Shown here: one piece after another, positions 18,564-28,406 of the stretch
Numbering within the stretch: position 1 is the first letter of the stretch
Layout of the letters: each line of letters opens with the position of its first letter
Assembly: GCA_008015505.1 (NCBI GenBank)
Contig: SSFR01000003.1
Coordinates: forward strand, 111,295-175,294
Direction of reading: 5' to 3'
DNA: 64,000 bases
Source of the DNA: Pedobacter sp.
Lineage (GTDB): Bacteria; Bacteroidota; Bacteroidia; Sphingobacteriales; Sphingobacteriaceae
Position numbers and translations under genes: made by a program
The notes under the pieces: generated by a model
Told to the model about the DNA's origin: nothing
What the model saw: the letters and a program-made list of their open reading frames with translations, nothing else
Databases searched by the model: none

Positions 18564-19619
18564 TTAATTGAAGCCGCTAACAAAGGCATTGATCAAACCA
18601 TCCCATTTTTTTTTATCCTGATCATGAATCACTGCCTGAATCGGCAGATAATATATGGGCACTTGGCTCAAAAACTCAGTCAATGAGGGGTCTTTTAAGC
18701 GTTGTGCATCTTTCTCTGTGGTAATAACCAGCTTATCTGTAGCTAAAAAATGCTGATACGCAGAGATTATCTCAAGCATGTTTTTCCGATTGTAGACATG
18801 ATGATCGGGATAGCAATGATGCTGAATCTGACTTGAATATTGTCTCAACTTTTGCACCAAAGGCTCCGCACCAGCAATACCCGTTACTAACAAGATTTGC
18901 GTCGCCGAATAGATTGAATCCAAACTCCGAACAAATGAATGATCTTCAACCCTTCGCAGATCTCCATATTCGAGATATGAAAAAAACACCTGCTGATGCT
19001 GATATGGCTTAATGCGAGCAATACACCTCTGACGTACCTGCTGACTTAAAGAGAAGGGCGTTTTTGTTATTAAAATGATATTGGCCCGCTTTCTACCCCA
19101 TAGTGGTTCTCTCAGATCACCTGTTGGCAATAGCCACTGAGGCCGAAATAATTTATTAAAGTCAAAAAGCAGAATGCTTAAACCCGGTTTAACTGCTCGA
19201 TGTTGATAGGCATCATCTAGTAATATGAGTTCATGATTTTTAACCAGCTGGTTGATACCCGCTACCCGATCCTCACATACAGCTATTGTACACCCAGGGA
19301 ACTGATGTTTAAACTGTAATGGTTCATCTCCAACCTCCAGGCTCAACGAATCCCTACTGACCAGTAAAAACCCCCGAGTCTTTCTTCCATACCCCCGACT
19401 CAGAATAGCCAATGCGTATTTGTCCATGAATAGTTTTGCCAAGTAGGCAGTTATTGGACTTTTACCTGCCCCTCCTACCGCTAGATTTCCTACCGAGATA
19501 ACCGGTATATTGAGTGCGTTGGATTTAAATAAGCCACAATCGTAAGCCAGATTTCTTAAAATAACCACCAGCCCATAGCATAAAGAAAAAGGAAATAAAA
19601 GCAGGCGAATTAATCTCAT
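18564..19619 (-). CDS. lpxK: Tetraacyldisaccharide 4'-kinase (lipid A biosynthesis)
   Basis: 351 residues. It has an N-terminal membrane-associating helix, then GNLAVGGAGKSP, the characteristic LpxK P-loop variant, followed by LSRGYGRKTRGF and a DDAYQHR motif that holds the catalytic Asp. The enzyme phosphorylates the 4' position of the lipid A disaccharide at the inner membrane. The length matches the family. It lies directly upstream of the porin gene on the same strand, consistent with an envelope operon. Confidence 0.95.
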   Translation of the reverse strand: MRLIRLLLFPFSLCYGLVVILRNLAYDCGLFKSNALNIPVISVGNLAVGGAGKSPITAYLAKLFMDKYALAILSRGYGRKTRGFLLVSRDSLSLEVGDEPLQFKHQFPGCTIAVCEDRVAGINQLVKNHELILLDDAYQHRAVKPGLSILLFDFNKLFRPQWLLPTGDLREPLWGRKRANIILITKTPFSLSQQVRQRCIARIKPYQHQQVFFSYLEYGDLRRVEDHSFVRSLDSIYSATQILLVTGIAGAEPLVQKLRQYSSQIQHHCYPDHHVYNRKNMLEIISAYQHFLATDKLVITTEKDAQRLKDPSLTEFLSQVPIYYLPIQAVIHDQDKKKWDGLINAFVSGFN

Positions 19620-19879
19620 CTGGTGCTATTTATCGCAAAAATACACTTTTGATCAGTATGCGGTAATTAGTACCACAATCCTTCAACTCGCGCTATATGA
19701 TCACTAGTTCTTCCATCAAATAAAGTACATTCATATTTTTAATGGCACCTGGCTAAATCTTATGATTATAGCTGATTCCCATAATAAGGTAACCACCAAC
19801 CACCCTCGCAACACCCCAAAACAGATTAATCAATTTTAGAATGAAATAGTTAAATTCGTGGCTATTTTATTCATTGACA

Positions 19880-20317
19880 ATGAGCAAAGCAATTATCAAA
19901 ACAGAAAAAGGTGACATGACCGTGCAATTCTATGACAAAGATGCACCCAATACTGTGGCCAACTTTCTAAAACTATCAAAAGAAGGATTTTATAACGACG
20001 TGACCTTTCATCGAGTAATACCTGACTTCGTCATCCAAGGTGGTGACCCAACAGGAACAGGAGCAGGTGGTTCTGGCACAAAAATTAAATGTGAACTCGA
20101 CGGAGATAACCAATACCATGATCGTGGCGTACTTTCTATGGCACATGCAGGTCGTGATACCGGAAGTTCACAATTTTTCATCTGCCATAGCAGAACCAAC
20201 ACAGCTCATTTAGATCGTCACCATACTTGCTTTGGGAAGGTCATAGAAAATGTAGACGTGGTAGACAATATCCGCCAAGGAGACAAAATTTTAAGCATTG
20301 AAGTGATTGAAGAATAG
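19880..20317 (+). CDS. ppiB: Cyclophilin-type peptidyl-prolyl cis-trans isomerase
   Basis: 145 residues from ATG 19880; an in-frame TTG six bases upstream would add two residues and is less likely. It carries the full cyclophilin core: FHRVIPDFVIQGGDPTGTG, LSMAHAGRDTGSSQFFI and HLDRHHTCFGKV. The catalytic Arg of FHRV and the QFF pocket are conserved, while the Trp equivalent is His in LDRHH. There is no signal peptide, so it is cytoplasmic. It is followed 20 bp later by the DUF5606 gene. Confidence 0.95.
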   Translation: MSKAIIKTEKGDMTVQFYDKDAPNTVANFLKLSKEGFYNDVTFHRVIPDFVIQGGDPTGTGAGGSGTKIKCELDGDNQYHDRGVLSMAHAGRDTGSSQFFICHSRTNTAHLDRHHTCFGKVIENVDVVDNIRQGDKILSIEVIEE

Positions 20318-20336
20318 TACTCAATACTAGAGAAAT

Positions 20337-20864
20337 ATGAACTTAAGAGGACTAATATCTGTATCCGGTAAAACCGGACTATTTAAGTTGGTTGGTAAAA
20401 ATAAATCCGGCTTTATTTTAGAAAGCTTGGATGAGCAAAAGGTAAAAATCATCGTGAGTATGACTACCTCAAAAATGGCTTCATTAGAAGATATTACCAT
20501 TTTCGCTGGTAACTCGGACCTAAAGCTGTCAGCTATTTTTGAACAAATGAAGGCAGCCAAATCCATTCCTGATAACAAAACTGCTGATAATAAAGCACTC
20601 CATACTTTCTTTGCTGAAGTTGCACCAGATTACGACACAGAGCGTGTATATACTTCTGACATTAAAAAGATCATTAACTGGTTTAATATTATTAAAGTAC
20701 TACCACTCTTTACAGAAGAGGCTCCCGAGCCTTTGTCAGACGATAGTCTTACTTTAAATACAGAAGCAGGTAAAAAAACGGAATCCAAGGTAACTAACGA
20801 AAAACAAAAACCTACCAAAGCTGCTGCTAAAAATACAAATAGACTACCCCAGAAATCGACATAA
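20337..20864 (+). CDS. DUF5606 family protein
   Basis: 175 residues. The N-terminal 135 residues (MNLRGLISVSGKTGLFKLVG onwards, to YTSDIKKIINWFNIIKVLPLF) match the Bacteroidota DUF5606 family, which has a small beta-barrel-like start and a helical second half. The C-terminal 40 residues are a Lys/Ala/Thr-rich disordered tail. Cytoplasmic, function unknown; a nucleic-acid-binding role is only a guess from the basic tail. Co-directional with ppiB. Confidence 0.85.
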   Translation: MNLRGLISVSGKTGLFKLVGKNKSGFILESLDEQKVKIIVSMTTSKMASLEDITIFAGNSDLKLSAIFEQMKAAKSIPDNKTADNKALHTFFAEVAPDYDTERVYTSDIKKIINWFNIIKVLPLFTEEAPEPLSDDSLTLNTEAGKKTESKVTNEKQKPTKAAAKNTNRLPQKST

Positions 20865-21044
20865 TCATTTGTTTCTATCCTCTTAGCCCCCCCAGGAGCC
20901 AAAAAGGTTTCTCTCCTAAAGAAGAAAATAAAAGATAATTGCACAGATGACGATAGTGATCAAAAAGACAATCCAAAAATATTTTTCTTCTTTGGAGGGG
21001 TCTAGTGCTTTAAATAGGTATATATCACAAATATTTTGCCATGC

Positions 21045-21518
21045 TCAAAAATGATGATAAGGTTCTCCTTTTAGGATCGTATAGGCTCGATAAAGCTGCT
21101 CCATAAAGAATAGCCGCACCATTTGATGAGAAAAAGTCATTTTCGACAAAGAAATCCGTTCATTCGCTCGGCTATAAACACAAGAATCAAATCCATAAGG
21201 TCCCCCAATCACAAAAATTAAATGCTGTACCGCACCAACCATTTTTTTGTTTAGAAACGTCGAAAAATATGTAGAAGTCATTTCCTTGCCCTGCTCATCC
21301 AATAAAATTAAATAATCAGTAGGATTCAACTGTTTAAGAATCAGTGTCGCTTCCCTAGCTTTCTGCTGTTCCTGTGAAAGACTTTTGGTATGCTTCAATT
21401 CAGGCAATTCAAGCATCTTGAAGGGAACATAATGCTTTAAGCGCTGAACGTATTTATCTATTCCTTCCAATAAATAATGATCTGTTGTTTTCCCGACAGT
21501 TAGTAGTGTTATTCTCAT
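21045..21518 (-). CDS. rlmH: 23S rRNA (pseudouridine1915-N3)-methyltransferase
   Basis: 157 residues from ATG 21518; the in-frame TTG at 21527 would add three residues without need. The SPOUT-fold signature is complete: LLDEQGKEMTS, FVIGGPYGFD, ISLSKMTFSHQMVRLFFMEQ and the C-terminal YRAYTILKGEPYHH. It methylates pseudouridine 1915 in helix 69 of the large-subunit rRNA within assembled 70S ribosomes. It is downstream of the gliding-domain protein gene on the same strand, 42 bp away. Confidence 0.96.
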   Translation of the reverse strand: MRITLLTVGKTTDHYLLEGIDKYVQRLKHYVPFKMLELPELKHTKSLSQEQQKAREATLILKQLNPTDYLILLDEQGKEMTSTYFSTFLNKKMVGAVQHLIFVIGGPYGFDSCVYSRANERISLSKMTFSHQMVRLFFMEQLYRAYTILKGEPYHHF

Positions 21519-21560
21519 CTTATACAATCTATTTCTGGCGTAAACTAATCTCTGTCAGAG

Positions 21561-23558
21561 TTACTTCAAAATAGTCACCGAGCCTGATTTACTGATTTCT
21601 TTCCCATTCAAACCAAGTCCATCAATGACATAATAATACACACCTACTGGCAAAGGATTCCCCTGATAAAGTCCTGTCCAGTTATCAGCATAGTCACTAG
21701 AGGTAAAAAGCAGTACGCCATAGCGATCAAAAATCCGAATTTTATACGATTTTAAATCCGTTACGTTAACTACAAATTCATCATTAGTGGAATCTCCATT
21801 CGGAGTAAAAGCAGAATGATTCCGAATCGTTCCATCTTTTCCAATAAATAGTGCAGTATGAGCAACAGCCTCATCAGGACAAGATCCACTGGCAAATGCA
21901 TGTAGATACACTGCAAATAAGCCTGCGCTGGTATATACGTGCGTGGGATTGACTTCACTCGATGAATTGCCATCACCAAAATCCCAGAGATAATGATCTG
22001 CACCAGTTGAGGTATTCAAAAATTGGATCAACTGTAGGTTTGATGATTCAGAAAGAGACTTTGAATTAAAATCCGCTCGTGGCTTTTCTGATACCGGTGG
22101 CACAGTAAAACTAGCCGTAGCACTTTTACAATAATCGCCCATAGCAGCAACCAAGGAATACACACCCGCACGATTGCCAGCATCCACAGGAATAACCACA
22201 CTATCTTTTGATGAGGTAAATCCATTGGGACCAGTCCATTGAAAGGACATATTCGATCGCATGGGAGTATATAATCGAATGGTATCACCCAAACAGTATT
22301 GCATTTTACCCCCATCAATTACTGGGGGCAACGGTTTAGCCAGTGCGGTAACCACCTTGGTATCTATCACCTCACATCCTCGATCATTCAAAGCCTCTAA
22401 AACAGCTGTTTTCAAGCCAGATGTGGCATACCTAACTGTAAATGGCCCCTCGCCAGTGGTTGTACTGATACTCGCACCCTCCCCAAAGGTCCACTTCAAA
22501 TTGGAATAATGGGTAGATAAACTAATAAATGTATAAGATGGGTCAAGTGGACATGTGTTATTTTCTACAAAGTTGAGTTTTGCATTGGGCCCCACAAACT
22601 CTCCCGTACCTCCAAATTCAATGGTAAATCCATGTCCACTGCTATCAAAATTATTGATCAGAAGCCCATAAATATGTCCTTGTATCATATCCACATACTT
22701 AACAAAACCATTTTGTCCATCAGCACATCCTGGCCCTTCACTGATATCTGTGTCCGTTAAGCTCATACCTGTTATCGTATATACATGCTGTGTTCGCGGA
22801 TCACAATCAACCCCCCGCCCAGCAGCACATCGAATAGCATTAGCAGGGCGCACTTTTGAACAATCATCACTTGTTCCTAGATCAAATAGTACCCAATCAA
22901 TATCATCTCTAGAAGATGGGGTAATGGTAAAGGTTAAACTACCATCATTAGCCGCTATCCATTTATACCATACACTATTCTGCTCAGAATTTACTCCAGG
23001 TGATGCCATACACGTTCCAGCAGCCTCATTGACATTAGCTCCAGCGCCGGTCACATTAGTTTGTGTAAATAGCTGCTTATTACATAAAAAAGAAGCCGTA
23101 CCACAATCCTGACCTACCCTAAGAACAGGTGTATAATTATTCAAGCATAATTTAAACGTCCCAGTATTACTACCACTAATTCTAAAATAGTAACGTTCAC
23201 CAATAATCAAACCTCCTTTATATAGCGTACTAAGATTACCAGTATGTGTTACTGAACTATAGATTCCATTACCACAATCCTGAAAAAGCAAAATTGTAGG
23301 AACTAACAAAGTCGCAGCCGAACCATTTACAGGGCCAATGGCGGTAATATTCACATCAGACCGATGTGCAATAAAAGTAAACCAAACCTCCCCTGTCGAA
23401 GAGCCAACGGTAGTATATTCTGTATCTCCCGAACAGTAATTAAGTTCATCAGCCTGGGTCAACAATTTCTTAGCAGTACTACACGAATTGTTAAGTACTT
23501 GAGTAAAGCCTATTAGACTCATCGAAACACCCAGAATCGTCAAGATGATTACTTTCAA
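21561..23558 (-). CDS. PKD-domain surface protein with type IX (gliding-motility) C-terminal domain
   Basis: 665 residues with a signal peptide (MKVIILTILGVSMSLIGFTQ). The N-terminal two thirds carry beta-sandwich segments with GTFKLCLNNY and YRF-type repeats. A PKD domain is visible at HYLWDFGDGNSS...NPTHVYTSAG. The last 90 residues, with FTPNGDSTNDEF, YKIRIFDRYGVLLF and GVYYYVIDG, are the gliding-motility-associated CTD that marks type B cargo of the type IX secretion system. It is therefore expected to be secreted and surface-attached. The binding target is unknown. Confidence 0.92.
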   Translation of the reverse strand: MKVIILTILGVSMSLIGFTQVLNNSCSTAKKLLTQADELNYCSGDTEYTTVGSSTGEVWFTFIAHRSDVNITAIGPVNGSAATLLVPTILLFQDCGNGIYSSVTHTGNLSTLYKGGLIIGERYYFRISGSNTGTFKLCLNNYTPVLRVGQDCGTASFLCNKQLFTQTNVTGAGANVNEAAGTCMASPGVNSEQNSVWYKWIAANDGSLTFTITPSSRDDIDWVLFDLGTSDDCSKVRPANAIRCAAGRGVDCDPRTQHVYTITGMSLTDTDISEGPGCADGQNGFVKYVDMIQGHIYGLLINNFDSSGHGFTIEFGGTGEFVGPNAKLNFVENNTCPLDPSYTFISLSTHYSNLKWTFGEGASISTTTGEGPFTVRYATSGLKTAVLEALNDRGCEVIDTKVVTALAKPLPPVIDGGKMQYCLGDTIRLYTPMRSNMSFQWTGPNGFTSSKDSVVIPVDAGNRAGVYSLVAAMGDYCKSATASFTVPPVSEKPRADFNSKSLSESSNLQLIQFLNTSTGADHYLWDFGDGNSSSEVNPTHVYTSAGLFAVYLHAFASGSCPDEAVAHTALFIGKDGTIRNHSAFTPNGDSTNDEFVVNVTDLKSYKIRIFDRYGVLLFTSSDYADNWTGLYQGNPLPVGVYYYVIDGLGLNGKEISKSGSVTILK

Positions 23559-23674
23559 AAATCATGTCATTATTAACTTAAAGTTAATAAATTATATTAT
23601 TAAAGTTAACAAAAACTTAACCTTATAATCCAACCAATCAAAACTCAAATCCACAGAAACAGTTCTTAATCGTT

Positions 23675-23682
23675 TATCTTTG
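23675..23682 (+). promoter_or_regulatory. Bacteroidota -7 box upstream of pruA
   Basis: TATCTTTG matches the TAnnTTTG consensus recognised by the Bacteroidota primary sigma factor, 20 bp before the pruA ATG. No convincing -33 TTG is at standard spacing. Confidence 0.6.
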
Positions 23683-23702
23683 CAATCTTAATTTTAATCA
23701 TC

Positions 23703-25337
23703 ATGCTTAAAGGATTTTTCAACATACCCTCTCCCACCAATGAGCCCGTTTTAAACTATGCCCCGGGCAGCAAAGAAAGGATTTTATTAAAAGAAGCCAT
23801 TGTTCAAGCAAGAGCACAACAGGCAGATATTCCAATGTATATTGCTGGAAAAGCCATTTTTACCCATAAAAAGCAATCTTTGTACCCCCCACATGATCAT
23901 CAATATCTGCTAGGACACTACCATCAGGGAGATAAAAGCCATGTGCAACAAGCCATTGACGCTGCACTTGCGGCCAAACCGCAATGGGAAAATTTATCGT
24001 GGGAGCACCGTGCATCCATATTTTTAAAGGCTGCAGATCTGATCGCCGGCCCCTATCGCTATAAACTGAATGCAGCAACCATGTTGGGGCAGTCAAAAAA
24101 CGCATTCCAAGCAGAAATAGATTCCGCCTGTGAGCTCATTGACTTTTTGCGCTTCAACGTAAAATACATGACCGAAATTTACCAACAACAACCTCCTATC
24201 TCCGCTCATGGTGTTTGGAATCGTACCGAACAGCGCCCATTAGAAGGATTTGTATTTGCATTAACACCCTTCAACTTTACAGCCATCGCCGGAAACTTAC
24301 CCACATCCGCAGCCATGATGGGCAATGTGGTCGTATGGAAACCCTCCAATACCCAAATTTATTCGGCTCACGTATTAATGGAAATTTTTAAAGAAGCTGG
24401 CTTACCAGACGGCGTTATTAATTTGATATATGTTTCTGGACCAGACGCAGGTCAGGTTATTTTTAATCATCCTGATTTTGCTGGAATCCATTTCACGGGA
24501 TCAACAGCCGTATTTCAAGATATCTGGAAAAATATTGGGAATAATATCCACCGCTATAAAACCTATCCCCGAATTGTGGGCGAAACAGGTGGCAAAGATT
24601 TCATTGTCGTTCACGGATCTGCCGACCCACAAGTAGCCACTACAGCCCTCGTGCGTGGAGCTTTCGAATATCAAGGACAAAAATGCTCTGCCGCATCGCG
24701 CGCCTATATTGCTAGCTCTATTTGGTCAGAACTAAAAACACTGATACAAAAGGATTTAGCGACATTAAAAATAGGCCCCGTAGAAGATTTTAGCAATTTT
24801 ATTAATGCTGTGATTGATGAAAAATCATTCGATAAACTGGCAAAGTACATCGACAATGCTAAAAATGATCCTAATGTGGAAATTATCGCCGGGGGCCAAT
24901 ACGACAAATCAAAAGGATATTTTATTGAACCAACAGTCATCGTCACTAAAGATCCTTTTTACACAACTATGTGCGAAGAGCTCTTTGGACCAGTCTTAAC
25001 CATTTTTGTTTATCAAGACCAAGATTTCGAAAAAACACTTGAATTAGTGGATCAAACGTCGATATATGCACTAACAGGAGCGATTATTGCTCAAGATAGA
25101 TATGCTCTGGAAAAAGCAACCCAAATTCTACGCAATGCTGCAGGCAATTTCTACATTAATGATAAGTGTACTGGCGCTGTAGTTGGTCAGCAGCCCTTCG
25201 GTGGAGCCCGTGGATCAGGCACAAATGATAAAGCTGGATCGATGATTAACTTATTACGTTGGGTTTCTCCTCGTACAATCAAAGAAACCTTTAATCCACC
25301 TAAAAGCTATCGTTACTCGTTTCTAGAAGAGGCTTAA
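23703..25337 (+). CDS. pruA: L-glutamate gamma-semialdehyde (1-pyrroline-5-carboxylate) dehydrogenase
   Basis: A 544-residue aldehyde dehydrogenase. The catalytic Glu lies in GETGGKDFIVV and the nucleophile Cys in YQGQKCSAASRAYI; the NAD-binding region includes FTGSTAVFQDIW. The N-terminal MLKGFFNIPSPTNEPVLNYAPGS and the overall length fit the stand-alone PruA of Bacteroidota, which oxidises the proline and ornithine breakdown product to glutamate. No PutA-type proline dehydrogenase domain is fused. A strong terminator follows the stop. Confidence 0.96.
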   Translation: MLKGFFNIPSPTNEPVLNYAPGSKERILLKEAIVQARAQQADIPMYIAGKAIFTHKKQSLYPPHDHQYLLGHYHQGDKSHVQQAIDAALAAKPQWENLSWEHRASIFLKAADLIAGPYRYKLNAATMLGQSKNAFQAEIDSACELIDFLRFNVKYMTEIYQQQPPISAHGVWNRTEQRPLEGFVFALTPFNFTAIAGNLPTSAAMMGNVVVWKPSNTQIYSAHVLMEIFKEAGLPDGVINLIYVSGPDAGQVIFNHPDFAGIHFTGSTAVFQDIWKNIGNNIHRYKTYPRIVGETGGKDFIVVHGSADPQVATTALVRGAFEYQGQKCSAASRAYIASSIWSELKTLIQKDLATLKIGPVEDFSNFINAVIDEKSFDKLAKYIDNAKNDPNVEIIAGGQYDKSKGYFIEPTVIVTKDPFYTTMCEELFGPVLTIFVYQDQDFEKTLELVDQTSIYALTGAIIAQDRYALEKATQILRNAAGNFYINDKCTGAVVGQQPFGGARGSGTNDKAGSMINLLRWVSPRTIKETFNPPKSYRYSFLEEA

Positions 25338-25365
25338 ACTCAAAACCTTTTCATCGAAACCTATA

Positions 25366-25410
25366 AATCACACCAACCCCAATTTGCGGGAAAAGGGTTG
25401 GTGTGATTTT
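25366..25410 (+). terminator. Strong terminator after pruA (convergent with can)
   Basis: Perfect 15-bp arms, AAATCACACCAACCC and GGGTTGGTGTGATTT, around a 15-nt loop, followed on the plus strand by a run of T. It ends three bases before the convergent carbonic anhydrase stop and may serve both directions. Confidence 0.9.
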
Positions 25411-25412
25411 TT

Positions 25413-26117
25413 TTATTGATCTATTGCAGTGTAATGCTCACCCAGCGCAAAAACCTTTCCTAAGTTATCTGCACTACTACAAGACACATTTAAATCCTTC
25501 ACAAAACCACTATCTAATTGGATAATCCAGCCATGTATTTCTAAATCAGAACGCATTTTCCATGCATTTTGAACAATAGTTGTTTTGCACAAATTGTATA
25601 CCTGCTCTACTACATTCAGCTCTACCAGTCGATTCTCTCGCTCAGTTTTATCAGCAATCAAATCCAACTCATAGGCATGTAACCGATAAACATCCTTAAT
25701 ATGACGCAACCAATTATCAATCAATCCATACTGTTTATTACCCAATGCGGCGGCAACTCCTCCACAGCCATAGTGCCCGCTAACAATAATATGCTTCACC
25801 TTTAACACATTCACTGCATAATCAAGCACACTAAGCATATTCATATCTGAGTGTACACAAACATTGGCAATATTGCGGTGGACGAATACTTCTCCTGGTT
25901 TTGTATTAGTTACTTCATTGGCCGGCACACGACTATCTGAACAACCGATCCACAGAACTTCTGGACTTTGACCTTTAGACAACTTGTTGAAATAGTCAGG
26001 GTCTTCGGCTAATTGATTAGCTACCCAATCCTTATTCCCTTGCAAAAGCTTATTATAACGGTCTTGTTGTGGTAACCTAACATTATCTGTGATATCTACT
26101 TTATTCTTTGTATTCAT
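25413..26117 (-). CDS. can: Beta-class carbonic anhydrase
   Basis: 234 residues. Zinc ligands and catalytic pair are visible as C59-D61-R63 in GCSDSRVPANEV and H115/C118 in SGHYGCGG. VFVHRNIAN is also conserved. The enzyme interconverts CO2 and bicarbonate in the cytoplasm. It is 24 bp downstream of a SulP transporter on the same strand, which suggests coupled bicarbonate uptake and hydration. Confidence 0.96.
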   Translation of the reverse strand: MNTKNKVDITDNVRLPQQDRYNKLLQGNKDWVANQLAEDPDYFNKLSKGQSPEVLWIGCSDSRVPANEVTNTKPGEVFVHRNIANVCVHSDMNMLSVLDYAVNVLKVKHIIVSGHYGCGGVAAALGNKQYGLIDNWLRHIKDVYRLHAYELDLIADKTERENRLVELNVVEQVYNLCKTTIVQNAWKMRSDLEIHGWIIQLDSGFVKDLNVSCSSADNLGKVFALGEHYTAIDQ

Positions 26118-26141
26118 AAATTAATCTCATTTAAAAAAACT

Positions 26142-27728
26142 TTAAACCTCTTCTTTTAATTTGGGGACCCGATACCAATTCTTGATATGAACTAACTCTA
26201 CCTCAATCCCTTTTGTGTACGCATTCATACTAAAATCGTGGATAATTTCTAACACATCATGATCAATAAAACGGGAGTTCGTTCCATCGATAATTACCTT
26301 GGTTTTCGGTGGTAAATGTGTTAACGCATATTGAATAGCCGCCTTATTCAAGAATGATACCTGCTCTGCTAGTTTCATCCTCGTAACATGCTTTTTACCA
26401 TCTTTTTCAAGATGATAAAAGTAAGGGTTTCGCAGACTAACACGCAAAATATAATATATCCCCACCAACATCCCCACCGCAACTCCTTTTAACAAATCTG
26501 TAAATACTACCGCTAATACTGTAACAATAAAAGGGATAAACTGATCTTTACCACTCTTCCACATCTTACGAAACAATTCAAGACGCGTTAATTTATAACC
26601 AGTCAACAGCAGTATCGACGCAAGACACGAGAGTGGAATAAGATTGATGCAGGCAGGAATTAACAAAAAAGAAAGCAAAAGTAAACAGCCATGTAAAAAG
26701 GCACTCATTTTCGTCCGACCTCCAGCATTCACATTAACGGATGAACGCACAATTACTGAAGTCATAGGCAATCCCCCAATCAAACCACTCACCGTATTAC
26801 CGATCCCTTGAGCAATTAGCTCTCTGTTCTTCGGTGTACTCCGCTTGATTGGATCGATTTTATCAACAGCTTCTATATTTAATAGGGTTTCCAAACTCGC
26901 TACTATAGCAATAGTACCTGCAACTTTCCAAACCTCAGGATTTTGAATAGCTGCAAAATGAGGGTATCTGAACAAACCTAAAAAGCCACCCCAAGAACTT
27001 ACTACAGGTATTTGAACCAACTGATCAGCCTGTAGGGCAAGGTCTGTATGCTGAAAAGCAACACCCAACAAAACACCTATTATAACAACTAAAAGTGGGG
27101 CTGGAATAAAGCTAAGTTTCTTAACTCGTGGCCAAAATAACAAGGTGATCACAGATAAGGAGCTAATAATAACGGCGCCCATACTAATCTTTTTCAAAGC
27201 CAGTGCCAGTGCTGAGAAAGCATTTTCACCACTAATCTCGACAAATTTCTCACTCCCTATAAAGTCTGCATCATAGCCTACCACATGCGGCAACTGTTTC
27301 AGAATTAAAACAATTCCGATAGCTGCTAGCATACCCTCAATCACTGACGAAGGGAAATAAGCACCAATAGTCCCAGCCCTCAAAAAGCCTAAAAGCACTT
27401 GCATCAACCCCGCAAGTACCACCGCTAATAAAAAAATTTCATAAGCGCCCAAACCAGTAATTGCACCTAAAACAATAACTGTTAAACCCGCGGCTGGCCC
27501 AGTAACAGAAAGCTGAGATCCACTAAATAAAGACACTACGATGCCACCTATTACCCCTGTTAATATACCCGAAAACAAGGGAGCTCCTGATGCCATAGCA
27601 ATGCCCAAACACAAAGGTAAAGCCACCAGAAAAACAACAATACTTGCTGGAATATCTCGCTTCATATTTTTAGCTAAAAAATATTTTTTCATACTCCACC
27701 CCAACGAATCATTTTGATTTTTTTTCAT
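26142..27728 (-). CDS. SulP family anion (probably bicarbonate) transporter with STAS domain
   Basis: 528 residues. About 11-12 hydrophobic segments start at residue 28 (IVVFLVALPLCLGIAMASG), with the SulP core motifs GGIVVSLFSGSQLSVTGPAAGL and RSSVNVNAGGRTK. The C-terminal part (about 420-520) is a STAS domain with KVIIDGTNSRFIDHDVLEII. SulP proteins move sulfate, bicarbonate or dicarboxylates. The adjacent carbonic anhydrase gene argues for bicarbonate (inference). Start alternatives at Met13 or Met22 exist. Confidence 0.9.
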   Translation of the reverse strand: MKKNQNDSLGWSMKKYFLAKNMKRDIPASIVVFLVALPLCLGIAMASGAPLFSGILTGVIGGIVVSLFSGSQLSVTGPAAGLTVIVLGAITGLGAYEIFLLAVVLAGLMQVLLGFLRAGTIGAYFPSSVIEGMLAAIGIVLILKQLPHVVGYDADFIGSEKFVEISGENAFSALALALKKISMGAVIISSLSVITLLFWPRVKKLSFIPAPLLVVIIGVLLGVAFQHTDLALQADQLVQIPVVSSWGGFLGLFRYPHFAAIQNPEVWKVAGTIAIVASLETLLNIEAVDKIDPIKRSTPKNRELIAQGIGNTVSGLIGGLPMTSVIVRSSVNVNAGGRTKMSAFLHGCLLLLSFLLIPACINLIPLSCLASILLLTGYKLTRLELFRKMWKSGKDQFIPFIVTVLAVVFTDLLKGVAVGMLVGIYYILRVSLRNPYFYHLEKDGKKHVTRMKLAEQVSFLNKAAIQYALTHLPPKTKVIIDGTNSRFIDHDVLEIIHDFSMNAYTKGIEVELVHIKNWYRVPKLKEEV

Positions 27729-27989
27729 TTAAAGAAATAAAAATAATTATTAAGAATAATATATTCTAATAAAAAGAATACAATCGAAAAATTAACACAA
27801 ATAATTAAAACAAGATTCGGCTATGTAATAAAAGCCTCTAAAGGAAAATCATATTTTTATACTTCCGTACGAAATATAACTACATACCAAAACCTCATAA
27901 TTCCATAAAATGGATTAGATTTTACAGGCAAGTAATACCTTAATCTTGCAATAACATTTTGTATTGGTTTATTTTAACCCAACACAAAA

Positions 27990-28325
27990 TTAACAAGTAG
28001 ATAAAACATTAGGTGGAGGAGTCAACACATCAGGATAAAAGTGCTGAACAAAGTCTTCGTTCGTTGTAACGAATTTAAAACATACATCATCATTGATGTA
28101 TTTCCTAAAATTAAACTGGTAGATACTTTCGAACCAATCGGCTAATGATATCTTTTTACATGAATCACCTTTGCAATCTGGTTTTTCTGTCTCCAACTCC
28201 ATCATTTCTTCACAAACCACTTTATACTGAGCATCATATAGAAGAATACTCAAAGCAAGGACCACTATTTTAGCTAAGCCAACGAATAATAAAATATATT
28301 TATACAACCTAACTTTTTGATTCAT
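27990..28325 (-). CDS. Small uncharacterised protein with N-terminal membrane segment
   Basis: 111 residues, not recognised. One hydrophobic segment at about 9-30 (ILLFVGLAKIVVLALSILLY) is followed by a soluble domain with four to five cysteines (VCEEMMELETEKPDCKGDSCKK), suggesting disulfides in the periplasm. It is an isolated gene between sulP and an outer-membrane protein gene. Whether it is expressed is unknown. Confidence 0.5.
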   Translation of the reverse strand: MNQKVRLYKYILLFVGLAKIVVLALSILLYDAQYKVVCEEMMELETEKPDCKGDSCKKISLADWFESIYQFNFRKYINDDVCFKFVTTNEDFVQHFYPDVLTPPPNVLSTC

Positions 28326-28406
28326 ACTAAGCAGTTCAACACACTATATCTGTAGAGTGAGCGACAAATTTAGCACCAAATCAGTTGAATAAAAAGTTAA
28401 ATAAAC

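Noticed and set aside
20919..21043. Possible 42-codon membrane peptide on the minus strand, ending SKEEKYFWIVFLITIVICAI... before the DUF5606 end
   Set aside because: It has a convincing hydrophobic helix but no ATG, GTG or TTG in frame before an upstream stop, so it is not listed as a gene.
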